Source: a virus. From it: DNA of 29,644 nucleotides. The stretch is from IMG/VR virus record IMGVR_UViG_3300047560_000203, positions 1 to 29,644 of that record; one strand, written 5' to 3'. Every line of letters starts with the position of its first letter. The stretch's first letter is position 1. Made by a program: the position numbers and the translations under genes. The notes beneath the pieces are model-generated. The model ran no database searches and was not told the DNA's origin. It was given only the letters and a program-made list of their open reading frames with translations. Of this stretch, positions 1-6,049 are shown piece by piece.

Positions 1-69
1 TGCGTAGCCTGCTCGCATAGTCACAAAGAAGGCGTCTGCAAGTGCGGCTGCTACGAATACATCGGCTGA
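1..69 (+). CDS. C-terminal end of a Cys-rich small protein (partial)
   Basis: An open frame enters from the left edge and stops at TGA 67-69. The 22 visible residues are very rich in Cys and His (CVACSHSHKEGVCKCGCYEY), with a CxxC pair followed by CxCxC. This looks like the metal-binding tail of a small zinc-finger-like phage protein. It fits the Cys-rich small genes that follow on the same strand. The start lies outside the window and the family cannot be named. Confidence is limited because only a fragment is visible. Confidence 0.45.
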   Translation, partial: CVACSHSHKEGVCKCGCYEYIG

Positions 70-98
70 CCGTTCCACGTGAAACATTGGAGGATCAC

Positions 99-257
99 AT
101 GTTCCTAACCTGCGCCCAAGGCCACGACCTCACCGCTCCCGATGCCTACCTGTACCAGAACAACGGCAACCGAGACTGCCGCCTATGCAGCCCCCGTGCC
201 CCCCGCAAGAAGCCATCAGGCAGCACATGGCATGAGAAGCGGGCCACGTTCGCATGA
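99..257 (+). CDS. small zinc-ribbon-like protein, 52 aa
   Basis: The start ATG at 99 is chosen because a strong GGAGG lies at 89-93, five bases upstream. A longer reading from ATG 42 has no comparable site. The protein begins MFLTCAQGHDLT and contains CxxGH early and CRLC about 25 residues later, so two Cys pairs or a Cys/His set could bind one zinc ion. The tail is basic (APRKKPSGS). This spacing resembles the zinc-binding part of small phage HNH-type proteins, but no HNH catalytic core is visible, so nuclease activity should not be assumed. The stop overlaps the next ATG (ATGA at 254-257). Confidence 0.65.
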   Translation: MFLTCAQGHDLTAPDAYLYQNNGNRDCRLCSPRAPRKKPSGSTWHEKRATFA

Positions 258-349
258 AGCAGTTCTATGGCCGCTGGAAGCGGGATAAGAAAACAGGAGG
301 GCTTATATGGAAATGGAAGCGCCGCAAGGTAAAGAAGAGCAAGCCATGA
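254..349 (+). CDS. very small basic protein, 31 aa (possible)
   Basis: A short frame runs from ATG 254 to TGA 347-349. It overlaps the gene before by ATGA and meets an in-frame ATG of the next gene by ATGA at 346-349. The peptide is strongly basic and aromatic (for example LIWKWKRRKVKKSKP at its end), as in a nucleic-acid-binding or membrane-active peptide. Two matching ATGA junctions make it more than a chance frame. However, it has no clear ribosome site of its own, and the AGGAGG used by the next gene lies inside it. Function unknown. Confidence 0.4.
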   Translation: MKQFYGRWKRDKKTGGLIWKWKRRKVKKSKP

Positions 350-714
350 CCCACGACCCGCTATGCGAATGGTCAACGCCCTGTATTCACGGTGAGAACC
401 AGCAGCACTCACGGGATACCGAGAACCTAGCCGTACCAGACGCAACGTACTGCTGGATGTGCGGCGCGGATTGCACCTGTGACCTCATCGCCAAGGTGCG
501 AGAGGACATGCTCGCCAAGTGCATCGCGGCGGTGCGGCCAGCAGCCGAGTTCCAGATTTGTTTCGCTGCAAACTTGTGGTCGTGTGATCCGATGAACTGC
601 GAACTTTGCGATTGCGGCATGGATTCTGCTGGCCGTCAGCAGATTGCAGACACGGCGCACAGTCAAACGGAAATGGTGCTGGATGCCCTGCGTGCCCTAC
701 AGGAGAAGCCATGA
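307..714 (+). CDS. Cys/His-rich small protein, copy A of a repeated module family, 135 aa
   Basis: ATG 307 sits six bases after a perfect AGGAGG (295-300). A second in-frame ATG at 346 begins MTHDPLC, the usual start of this family and of the related gene at 890, and it overlaps the gene before by ATGA, so either start may be used. Three parts are visible. The first is a Cys/His region (HDPLC, then CWMCGADCTCD) suited to zinc binding. The second is a helix-like IAKVREDMLAKCIAAV stretch followed by another Cys cluster (CELCDCG). The last is a conserved tail, ALRALQEKP. Short HDPLC proteins with a following IAxVR helix are common in actinobacterial phages, with no assigned role. The tail is repeated in the next two genes. 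Confidence 0.75.
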   Translation: MEMEAPQGKEEQAMTHDPLCEWSTPCIHGENQQHSRDTENLAVPDATYCWMCGADCTCDLIAKVREDMLAKCIAAVRPAAEFQICFAANLWSCDPMNCELCDCGMDSAGRQQIADTAHSQTEMVLDALRALQEKP

Positions 715-1170
715 GCGACCTAGACATCAGCCGTCTTCAACAGCAGTCCTACAGGCGGGGACAGCGGCACATGCTCGCCAAATGCATCGCGCTCATTCAG
801 GAATCCGTCCCATGGAGCGCAAACAACTGGATAGCAGTGGACGAGCGGGCAGCGATCCTCACCGCTCTACGTGCCCTACAGGAGAAGTCATGAAACACGA
901 CCCGCTATGCCCGTTCGCTCCGTGGCCGGACGAGCACTGCTACCAGCCGGACGCCGGAGTGAGCGTCTGCTCAATCATCGCCAAGGTTCGTGAAGACATG
1001 TCTAATAGTACGCAGATTCTTGGCTCCAAGCCAAGAAGGTGCGTACTGGAGTACGAGGCAGGCGTTGCGGCTGGCCGAGCGGAGGCGTTGGGTATCCGCG
1101 TGCGTGAAGTCATGCCGTACGCGAACGGCTATTTCGACGGCGAGGACCACATGCTCGCCAAGTGCATCGC
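506..1170 (+). repeat. 22-base repeat inside three adjacent genes (MLAKCIA module)
   Basis: Near-identical copies lie at 506-527, 769-790 and 1149-1170. The first and third are identical; the second differs by one base (AAATG for AAGTG). Each encodes the residues HMLAKCIA or DMLAKCIA, in the same frame of its gene. Because the DNA and not only the protein is conserved, the duplications look recent, or are kept alike by recombination. Confidence 0.85.
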
Positions 1171-1291
1171 AGCAGTAGAGGCAGTCTCACACGACTTCCA
1201 TTGCACATCTTTGGATGTCCGAAAGCCACCGTGTAACTGTCCACAAGGCGACGCCCTTGACGCTCTGCGTGCCTTACAGGAGAAGCCATCA
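685..1291 (+). repeat. 30-base repeat at three gene ends (ALRALQEK tail plus ribosome site plus start)
   Basis: Copies lie at 685-714, 864-893 and 1262-1291. Each encodes the tail ALRALQEK and contains ACAGGAGAAG, which serves as the ribosome site of the following gene, then the start/stop junction. The junction is ATGA in the first two copies and ATCA in the third. The repeat thus carries a protein tail and a translation-coupling signal together. Confidence 0.85.
711..893 (+). CDS. small protein, copy B of the repeated module family, 60 aa
   Basis: The start is ATG 711, overlapping the previous stop by ATGA and preceded by AGGAG at 701-705. The protein is mostly helical-looking. It carries the middle module (RHMLAKCIALIQES) and the shared tail (ALRALQEKS) but lacks the N-terminal Cys/His module, so it is a reduced version of its neighbours. 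It has one Cys and no obvious metal site. It is probably co-translated with both neighbours. The shared modules suggest duplication within the phage. Function unknown. Confidence 0.7.
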   Translation: MSDLDISRLQQQSYRRGQRHMLAKCIALIQESVPWSANNWIAVDERAAILTALRALQEKS

Positions 1292-1303
1292 GCCGCCGAG
1301 TAG
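890..1303 (+). CDS. Cys/His-rich small protein, copy C of the repeated module family, 137 aa
   Basis: The start is ATG 890, with ATGA overlap and AGGAG at 880-884. It opens MKHDPLCPF and repeats the IAKVREDM helix seen in copy A. About 60 new residues (with the AGVAAGRAEALG helix) follow, then the MLAKCIAAV module, a Cys cluster (CNCPQG) and the tail ALRALQEKP. Unlike copies A and B, the tail is not followed at once by a stop. Four extra residues (SAAE) are added before TAG 1301-1303, because the expected ATGA junction reads ATCA here. The last 16 bases overlap the glycosyltransferase frame. It is probably zinc-binding; its role is unknown. Confidence 0.75.
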   Translation: MKHDPLCPFAPWPDEHCYQPDAGVSVCSIIAKVREDMSNSTQILGSKPRRCVLEYEAGVAAGRAEALGIRVREVMPYANGYFDGEDHMLAKCIAAVEAVSHDFHCTSLDVRKPPCNCPQGDALDALRALQEKPSAAE

Positions 1304-2346
1304 CGTTCCTCACCCGCGACCTCTACGGAGAACCACCCAACATCTCCCCCGGAGGCTGCGCCTTCTACCGCTGCTACCTCCCCATGGCAGTCCTAGGACT
1401 CCGCGCCAACCTAGGGCTGCCCGTCTACGACCCACTACGCGGCTACGGGGTCATGGAAAACTCCACGATAGGCATGTACGGATTCGACACCATCATGCTG
1501 AAACTCATCATGGACCGGGGTACCGCACAGATGATGCGCCTAGCCCGCAACAACGTCGGTCAAAAGTTCATCATGGACGTAGACGACTACTACAAGGGAC
1601 TGACACCAGCGAACAAGGCATACGCACTGTCCAACGAGGAAACCAACAAGAAAGCCAACCGGGCCTTCTACGAGGAAGCCCTCGCTGAAGCCGACCTCAT
1701 CACCGTATCCACACCGTTCCTACTGGAACACCACTCCAAGACTCACCCCAATGTGCGGATGATCCGCAACGGAGTCAACCCCAACATGTTCGATCCCGTA
1801 GTCCAGAACACGAAACCCGTCATCGGCTGGACCGGTTCCACGAACTTCCGCAACAACGATCTAGAGCAACTACGCGAATGGCTGCCAGACTTCCTAGAGG
1901 AACACGACCTTATGGTCCACCACGCAGGCCACGCGGACAACGCTCCCCCCTTTCACGCTGTAACAGGAGTGAACCCTGATCGTGTCAGGACGACGCCGCT
2001 CACCCTGATCACCCACTACGCCCAAGGGTTCAGGTTCGACATCGGACTCGTTCCACTCAATGACATTGAGTTTAACCACGCCAAGTCCAACATCAAAGGA
2101 CTGGAATACGCCGCCGCAGGAATCCCCTTCATCGCTACCGACACACCCGAGTACCGTCTGCTCCACGAAGCCGGTGTCGGACGTATCGTTCGTACCGCCG
2201 ACGATTGGCGACATAACGCGCAAGACCTACTGTCGCTACACACGCGAAGGCTAGAAGCCAAACGCATTCGACAAATAGTGCTACGCGACTGGTCAATAGA
2301 CGCACGGAAGGAAGAGTGGCGTGACGCATTCAATTCCCTACTTTAG
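1288..2346 (+). CDS. GT-B fold glycosyltransferase, probable ATC start
   Basis: From the first ATG (1384) this gives 320 residues, but the frame stays open back to 1261 and reads like the usual N-terminus of this enzyme family: RRVAFLTRD, then GGCAFYRCYLPM. That is a first beta strand followed by the GG-x-YYR-LP motif of phage glycosyltransferases. No ATG, GTG or TTG occurs in frame between the stop at 1258 and ATG 1384. The base positions match an ATC at 1288, placed behind ACAGGAGAAG exactly as the ATGs of the previous genes are. From 1288 the product has 352 residues. The C-terminal half has the nucleotide-sugar-binding pattern of family 1/4 enzymes (FDIGLVPL, then KSNIKGLEYAAAGIPF, about residues 250-285). 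It probably transfers a sugar from an activated nucleotide donor; the acceptor is unknown. Confidence 0.8.
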   Translation: MSRRVAFLTRDLYGEPPNISPGGCAFYRCYLPMAVLGLRANLGLPVYDPLRGYGVMENSTIGMYGFDTIMLKLIMDRGTAQMMRLARNNVGQKFIMDVDDYYKGLTPANKAYALSNEETNKKANRAFYEEALAEADLITVSTPFLLEHHSKTHPNVRMIRNGVNPNMFDPVVQNTKPVIGWTGSTNFRNNDLEQLREWLPDFLEEHDLMVHHAGHADNAPPFHAVTGVNPDRVRTTPLTLITHYAQGFRFDIGLVPLNDIEFNHAKSNIKGLEYAAAGIPFIATDTPEYRLLHEAGVGRIVRTADDWRHNAQDLLSLHTRRLEAKRIRQIVLRDWSIDARKEEWRDAFNSLL

Positions 2347-3001
2347 GAACTGGCACGAGAACACAGACATCTACGTCCTAGGGTCAGGGGCAACGCTCTC
2401 CCACATTAACCCAAGATTCTTTGAAGACAAGATCATCGTTGCTACCAATTTGGTATCAGATCGCATGGGCCTATACGACCGCTGCGACTGGGTATACACC
2501 CACGGCCACTACCACACAGACATGATCCCGCTGGCCCACAAATACCCGCACTGGTTCTTTGCTCCCCGAGGCAACGAAGGACTCACCGGGGAACCTCCAG
2601 CGGATACGCCAGCGAACGTCGTGTTCTACGACCATAAAGTGAACCAGTACGAGTTCGACGTAGACCAAGCATGGCCCGACAGCCCCAACGGGCTACTCGT
2701 CGGCAGCACCAGCCTCCACGGCTCCATGCACTTAGCCGCCCACTTAGGAGCCAACAACATCATCCTCGTCGGTGCTGACTGCGGCATCCTTGACGGAGAA
2801 ACCAACCACGGCAAATACAAGTCCGGCAACCTCGTCACCAGCGATGCCCGCATGTGGCTGCACCGCTGGGAGATGCACCTACGTCAGGTCAAGCGGAAAC
2901 TGACAGAGCAGTACCCGCACATCGGGATCTACTCCCTGAACCCGTTCCTTAACCTCAACCTTGAAGGACATAGGTGGGAGGGGACTACACCTTCAGCGTA
3001 G
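2321..3001 (+). CDS. DUF115 / MptE-like protein, possible glycosyl- or sialyltransferase relative, 226 aa
   Basis: The start is GTG 2321, inside the end of the glycosyltransferase gene, behind GGAAGGAAG. The N-terminus DIYVLGSGATL (residues 16-26) is the Gly-rich nucleotide-binding loop of the DUF115 group. The group includes MptE-like pterin kinases, flagellin-modifying Maf proteins and relatives of CMP-sialyltransferases. A second signature, GSTSLHGSMHLAAHLGANN then LVGADCG (128-155), matches the second conserved region of that fold. With the overlapping glycosyltransferase it forms a probable sugar-transfer or sugar-processing pair. The substrate cannot be told. It runs head-on into the Dps-like gene, overlapping it by 17 bases. 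Confidence 0.7.
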   Translation: MTHSIPYFRNWHENTDIYVLGSGATLSHINPRFFEDKIIVATNLVSDRMGLYDRCDWVYTHGHYHTDMIPLAHKYPHWFFAPRGNEGLTGEPPADTPANVVFYDHKVNQYEFDVDQAWPDSPNGLLVGSTSLHGSMHLAAHLGANNIILVGADCGILDGETNHGKYKSGNLVTSDARMWLHRWEMHLRQVKRKLTEQYPHIGIYSLNPFLNLNLEGHRWEGTTPSA

Positions 3002-3422
3002 CCTTCAACTGCCAGCGCCACTTCTTGTGCATGTCGTCCCGCTCGGCAAGGAAGTTGGCAATTCCCTGCTCGTCAGCCAAAGAGGCAGCATCAAACGCTG
3101 CACTAATAGACTCAAGCACCCGCTCATTCGCGGCGTACAGGTCAGCAGAAAGTTCAATGGGATCAGTGCTGAACTTGTCGTCTTCCACTGTCCGCATCTT
3201 GTTCAGGTCGGCAAGAGTGAATGGCGGGAACTGACGCAGTTTGCGAATGTCCTCAGCGGTTGGATCAATAGACGAGTACACGTCTTCATAGATTTCTTGG
3301 AAGAACTCATGAAATGTGGAAAACATGGGGCCTTCCACGTTCCAATGTGCGCTATGCGCCTTGAGATACATGGCGAACTGATTCGCAAGCAGTTCCTTTA
3401 GGGCAGTGATCAGATCATTCAC
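2985..3422 (-). CDS. Dps-like ferritin, 145 aa
   Basis: Dps proteins form 12-subunit shells that oxidise Fe(II) and protect DNA from peroxide. The signature is clear: HW-N-x-x-G-PMF-x-x-FHEFF (26-41), then a helix with YSSID and AED. Aligned by eye to E. coli Dps, ferroxidase positions His51, His63, Asp78 and Glu82 correspond to H26, H38, D53 and E57. Asp67 corresponds to Q42, a substitution that may change iron chemistry. It is shorter than bacterial Dps (about 160-170 residues), lacking an N-terminal Lys-rich arm. It is the last gene of the accessory - strand block. A protective role during infection, or scavenging of iron, is inferred. ATG 3422 follows GGAT. Confidence 0.85.
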   Translation of the reverse strand: MNDLITALKELLANQFAMYLKAHSAHWNVEGPMFSTFHEFFQEIYEDVYSSIDPTAEDIRKLRQFPPFTLADLNKMRTVEDDKFSTDPIELSADLYAANERVLESISAAFDAASLADEQGIANFLAERDDMHKKWRWQLKATLKV

Positions 3423-3430
3423 GGTGATCC

Positions 3431-3568
3431 TTAAAGTTCTCTGTCTGTATCAACGTACTCTTTCATGTCTTCTCCATAACAGACCTGACAGAGAAGCACC
3501 CAGCCATACCTAACTTTAGCGCCGTTCGCCGCGCACCTGTCGCAGCGGACGAGGGTTTCGTCACTCAT
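3431..3568 (-). CDS. tiny CxxC zinc-ribbon protein, 45 aa
   Basis: A short frame fills the apparent gap between the Dps-like gene and the gene before it. It starts at ATG 3568 and overlaps the previous stop by eight bases. It has two Cys pairs 15 residues apart: RCDRCAANG and CQVCYG. This is the layout of a one-zinc ribbon. The acidic tail (DTDREL) ends at TAA 3431-3433. Gap filling, overlap and the paired Cys make it a believable gene despite its size. Function unknown, possibly nucleic-acid or protein binding. Confidence 0.65.
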   Translation of the reverse strand: MSDETLVRCDRCAANGAKVRYGWVLLCQVCYGEDMKEYVDTDREL

Positions 3569-3758
3569 CTTCCAGTTCCGAATCCACCATCTTCCAAGCG
3601 TCCGTTTCCATCATGGAGTTGATGGTTTCCTTCCACATCTGGACCATGCGCTTGATCAGATCGTCCGCTACGTCTGGGTACCATGAGGCGCCCTCAGCGA
3701 TAAGTTCCACCTTCAGTTCGCCGTAAGTGATGCGGGCGATAAGATTCTTATTAGCCAT
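3561..3758 (-). CDS. hypothetical small protein, 65 aa
   Basis: It starts at ATG 3758, overlapping the previous stop by one base (TGATG). The first part (LIARITYGELKVELIAEG) looks like two beta strands, followed by a helix (DDLIKRMVQMWKETINSM) and an acidic end (SELEDE). No Cys, no signal peptide and no membrane segment is seen. The family is not recognised. The tight spacing argues that it is co-translated with the genes around it. Confidence 0.65.
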   Translation of the reverse strand: MANKNLIARITYGELKVELIAEGASWYPDVADDLIKRMVQMWKETINSMMETDAWKMVDSELEDE

Positions 3759-3991
3759 CAGGCTTCACTCCAAACATGATCCGCGATCCCTGCATACCCG
3801 GCTATATCAGTGTAATTGTCGCTGAGGTGGCTGACCTTGGCCCTAGAGCACTTCACGAGGATCATGCACATTGCCACGTCGTGGGCGCTGATGGGCATTC
3901 CAAGGTAGGCGGACCACAACTGGGCGGTGCGCTCCATGTTCGCTGACGGGTCCCCGTAGTTCCCGGCCCGCTCGGCCACGATGTCAGTCAT
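3758..3991 (-). CDS. DUF6378-like phage protein, 77 aa
   Basis: A longer frame extends upstream, but ATG 3991 is chosen because the protein from there (MTDIVAERAGNYGDP) matches the usual start of this family and overlaps the previous stop by eight bases. The visible conserved points are ERAGNYGDP, then LWSAYLG, DVAMCMILVKCSR and the end DNYTDIAGYAGI. These match the DUF6378 pattern found in many phages, where a helical fold is expected and the role is unknown. It follows the phosphoesterase gene directly and may act with it. Confidence 0.75.
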   Translation of the reverse strand: MTDIVAERAGNYGDPSANMERTAQLWSAYLGMPISAHDVAMCMILVKCSRAKVSHLSDNYTDIAGYAGIADHVWSEA

Positions 3992-5006
3992 CGAGCCAGA
4001 CCTGATACTGGGCGGTGACTCGTCCCCGGTCGGGGTCGATGAAGTGGAGTCGCTGGCTGGGGACGGCTGATGAGGCCAGTCCAACTGAGGCGTAGCGGTT
4101 ATCGCTTTCTGTACTTCCAGTTCCATAAACCGCTCCCGCTCCATCAGCGAGCGAGGACTGGTAGTGGGTGTGGTAGTGGCCGACGTATACGTCCCTGAAA
4201 TCCCAACCATAGGAACCTGACCGCCAGCGGTTGACGTGGTTGACGATGGTGTTGCCACTTGCGTACCCGTTCCTTCCGATCTCGTCGCCGTGGATCAGCA
4301 GCGCCCGATAGTTCCCGATCTGGACCCGCTGGATGTCCTCTGGGCAATCGTCCCAGACCAGTCGCTTCTCTCCAGCGGATATGAGGATCTGTCGGGCGAG
4401 TTCGTAGGTCATGCGGTCGGCGTTGTCCGACTTGACCACTGCGTCCCGCTTTGACCCGAGTCGCCCGTGATTGCCCCATTCAGCGATGACATGGACTGTC
4501 TGATAGGTAGACAGGGCGCGGCGTACAACTTGTACAAGAAGGTTGGAGACTGTGACGAACTGCCCGAACAGGGTGGCGTCGATCTCGTAGGGCTGGGTGG
4601 GGAAGTTGAACAGCCCCTCAATCATGTCCCCGCCAAGCAGGACATAGCAGTCATTGACGGGGTGGTCTGCCCGCTGGATCTCCGTTATCCTCTGGGCCTT
4701 ATCCACAAACCTGTGGACGCGCTTGTGCATAACCTCAGAATTGTAGGAAGGCGTCACCTTCGCCCCCTGCCAGTCCGTCAAATGCCACAACGCGGCCTCT
4801 GGAGGGGTCTTCCGGCGATCTTTAGGCGGCGCGGGTACTTGGGATAGGGGGCGGGCCAGAACGGCGTCCCTAGCGGCCTCTATGACCGCCGACACCAGAT
4901 GGTCCGCCCGAGACTTACTCGCTGCCAGTTGACGCTGAGTCCGCACCAGCGAGGACCGCAGTTCGTCAATCTCCTGCTGGCTCGTGAACTCCTCCTCCAG
5001 ACTCAC
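3984..5006 (-). CDS. calcineurin-like metallophosphoesterase, 340 aa
   Basis: The phosphoesterase motifs are in order: a D-x-H-like motif as DWQ (78-80, Gln in place of His), GGD (125-127), GNH (178-180), a His in LLIHGDE (239) and GHYHTH (276-281). These normally hold two metal ions that cut phosphodiester or phosphomonoester bonds. About 70 residues of coiled-coil-like N-terminus (QQEIDELRSSLVRTQRQLAA) precede the domain and may mediate oligomer formation. Phage members are often labelled SbcD-like or DNA-processing enzymes. The substrate here is open. The start is GTG 5006, overlapping the previous stop by GTGA. Confidence 0.85.
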   Translation of the reverse strand: MSLEEEFTSQQEIDELRSSLVRTQRQLAASKSRADHLVSAVIEAARDAVLARPLSQVPAPPKDRRKTPPEAALWHLTDWQGAKVTPSYNSEVMHKRVHRFVDKAQRITEIQRADHPVNDCYVLLGGDMIEGLFNFPTQPYEIDATLFGQFVTVSNLLVQVVRRALSTYQTVHVIAEWGNHGRLGSKRDAVVKSDNADRMTYELARQILISAGEKRLVWDDCPEDIQRVQIGNYRALLIHGDEIGRNGYASGNTIVNHVNRWRSGSYGWDFRDVYVGHYHTHYQSSLADGAGAVYGTGSTESDNRYASVGLASSAVPSQRLHFIDPDRGRVTAQYQVWLDD

Positions 5007-5239
5007 TTCTTAGCGCACTCTCTACGCCTGTGCCGCTGGATCTGGTAGTGGCTGATGTCGTACCCGGACTTCTTCAGGGTCCGAGCGATAACGGTCCCGT
5101 AGAGGGAGTGGTCGTCCAGCGCGGTAGCCAGATCGGCGCTGTCCTTGGGAGACATGATCTCCAGCGTCTTACACACCATGCAATGGGGGCCGTGCTTAGC
5201 GGTGCCCTGCTCGTTCTGGATGTCATCCAGCAAGCCCAT
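5003..5239 (-). CDS. helix-turn-helix-like small DNA-binding protein, 78 aa
   Basis: The first gene of the accessory - strand block. ATG 5239 is preceded by GGAGG five bases upstream. The N-terminal part has Cys/His residues (HGPHCMVCKTLE). The C-terminal half (HSLYGTVIARTLKKSGYDIS, then HYQIQRHRRREC) looks like a helix-turn-helix with a basic recognition end. Similar small proteins with a final RHRR-x-C occur in actinobacterial phages. It could be a regulator or a recombination or packaging accessory protein. The position behind a promoter-like site favours a regulatory or early role, but this is inference. Confidence 0.6.
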   Translation of the reverse strand: MGLLDDIQNEQGTAKHGPHCMVCKTLEIMSPKDSADLATALDDHSLYGTVIARTLKKSGYDISHYQIQRHRRRECAKK

Positions 5240-5271
5240 TGTTCCTCCGTAGTGGTTGGCCTAGGAGAAAC

Positions 5272-5280
5272 TGTATACCA
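5272..5280 (-). promoter_or_regulatory. possible extended -10 promoter for the accessory block
   Basis: On the - strand the sequence TGGTATACA lies 33 bases upstream of ATG 5239. It has the TGn extension and a TATACA box close to the bacterial TATAAT consensus. A good -35 box is not visible, which extended -10 promoters may lack. The position, in one of the few real gaps of the window, supports transcription of the genes from 5239 to 2985. Confidence 0.4.
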
Positions 5281-5300
5281 CTGTTACAGGAGTGACACGC

Positions 5301-5320
5301 CTACTTGCCGCTACAAGTAG
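5301..5320 (-). terminator. perfect 7-bp hairpin after the endolysin gene
   Basis: The arms CTACTTG and CAAGTAG pair perfectly around a six-base loop. The hairpin starts eight bases after the endolysin stop at 5329 on the - strand. It is not followed by a T-run, so an intrinsic terminator is not certain. It could instead protect the 3' end of the message or bind a protein. Confidence 0.4.
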
Positions 5321-5328
5321 ATGAATAT

Positions 5329-5865
5329 TTACTTCGGGCGGACGCCGTTCTTATCAATATGGAGGCGAGCAACAACCTCATCAACGTCCTTCTGCGTCGT
5401 GTTCCGGCGAGCCCCATTCTTGTGATCCCAACCCTGAGACAACTCCGAGTGCATCTCGTCCACTTTGCCCCAAACGTACCCATTTGAGATCACATGATGG
5501 CCGTCATTCGTCACATACCGGGCCAAGATACGCTTCAGCGTATCGCTCTCAGCCTTAGTCATATGAGCCTTGTCATCGGCCTTCAGCACGTCATACCTGA
5601 CATCCACAGCCGTACCGGAAGCATGATTCGAAAAACCATTCGCTGCCCGCGCCTTACGATAATTCCAGCCATCCACCGGACCCTTATCCAACTTCAACCG
5701 CGCAGGCATCTCCTCATTCCAGTCAGCCAGAAACGCCGCCAACAGCGGCGCACAACCCTTAGCCAACCGGACAGTCCGCCTCGTCCCCGGAATCGTGATC
5801 GTCCGCAACTTCACCGCCGCCAACGCCGGAGGAATAGCGGGCCACCCGTTGAGGCTAGTTCCCAT
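5329..5865 (-). CDS. endolysin, M15 peptidase (D-Ala-D-Ala carboxypeptidase / L-Ala-D-Glu peptidase type)
   Basis: The enzyme cuts peptide cross-links of the host cell wall at the end of infection. The M15 zinc site is visible: SNHASGTAVD (79-88, with H81 and D88), and the closing motif VDEMHSELS with H139. The chain from ATG 5865 has 178 residues and starts MGTSLNGWPAIPP. This start is preferred over the upstream ATG 5922 because the longer reading would overlap most of the holin end. There is no signal peptide, so export depends on the holin. A basic central part (GTRRTVRLAKG) and a short Lys-rich tail might help wall binding, but no separate wall-binding domain is recognised. Confidence 0.85.
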   Translation of the reverse strand: MGTSLNGWPAIPPALAAVKLRTITIPGTRRTVRLAKGCAPLLAAFLADWNEEMPARLKLDKGPVDGWNYRKARAANGFSNHASGTAVDVRYDVLKADDKAHMTKAESDTLKRILARYVTNDGHHVISNGYVWGKVDEMHSELSQGWDHKNGARRNTTQKDVDEVVARLHIDKNGVRPK

Positions 5866-6049
5866 CAGTCTGATCCGGGGTGATGTTCCCCAGCGCCACA
5901 GCCGGAGAAAGAATCGCGCCAACAGCAGCGATGATCAGCGGAGCCTTATCCCCAGACACCACCCCATACGCCACCAGCAGCGGCACCGCAGCCAAAGCCA
6001 CCCGGTACAGCCACATACGATTCTTAGCCTTAGACAGCCACTTATTCAT
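5855..6049 (-). CDS. holin, two membrane helices, 64 aa
   Basis: ATG 6049 overlaps the previous stop by eight bases. The chain has a charged start (MNKWLSKAKNR), two membrane-spanning stretches (VALAAVPLLVAYGVV and APLIIAAVGAILSPAVALG) separated by a short charged turn (SGDK), and an acidic end. This is the class II holin layout and resembles holins of actinobacterial phages in sequence flavour. It overlaps the endolysin gene by 11 bases, the usual partner arrangement. The holin would open the membrane to release the endolysin. Confidence 0.8.
   Translation of the reverse strand: MNKWLSKAKNRMWLYRVALAAVPLLVAYGVVSGDKAPLIIAAVGAILSPAVALGNITPDQTDGN

Noticed and set aside
3992-4258. N-terminal extension of the DUF6378-like protein to 4258
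   Set aside because: The added residues are a low-complexity Ser/Thr/Pro shadow of the phosphoesterase gene; the family start is at 3991.
5866-5922. Upstream extension of the endolysin to ATG 5922
   Set aside because: It would overlap the holin end by more than 60 bases and adds an Arg-rich, non-family start; ATG 5865 fits the coupled arrangement.
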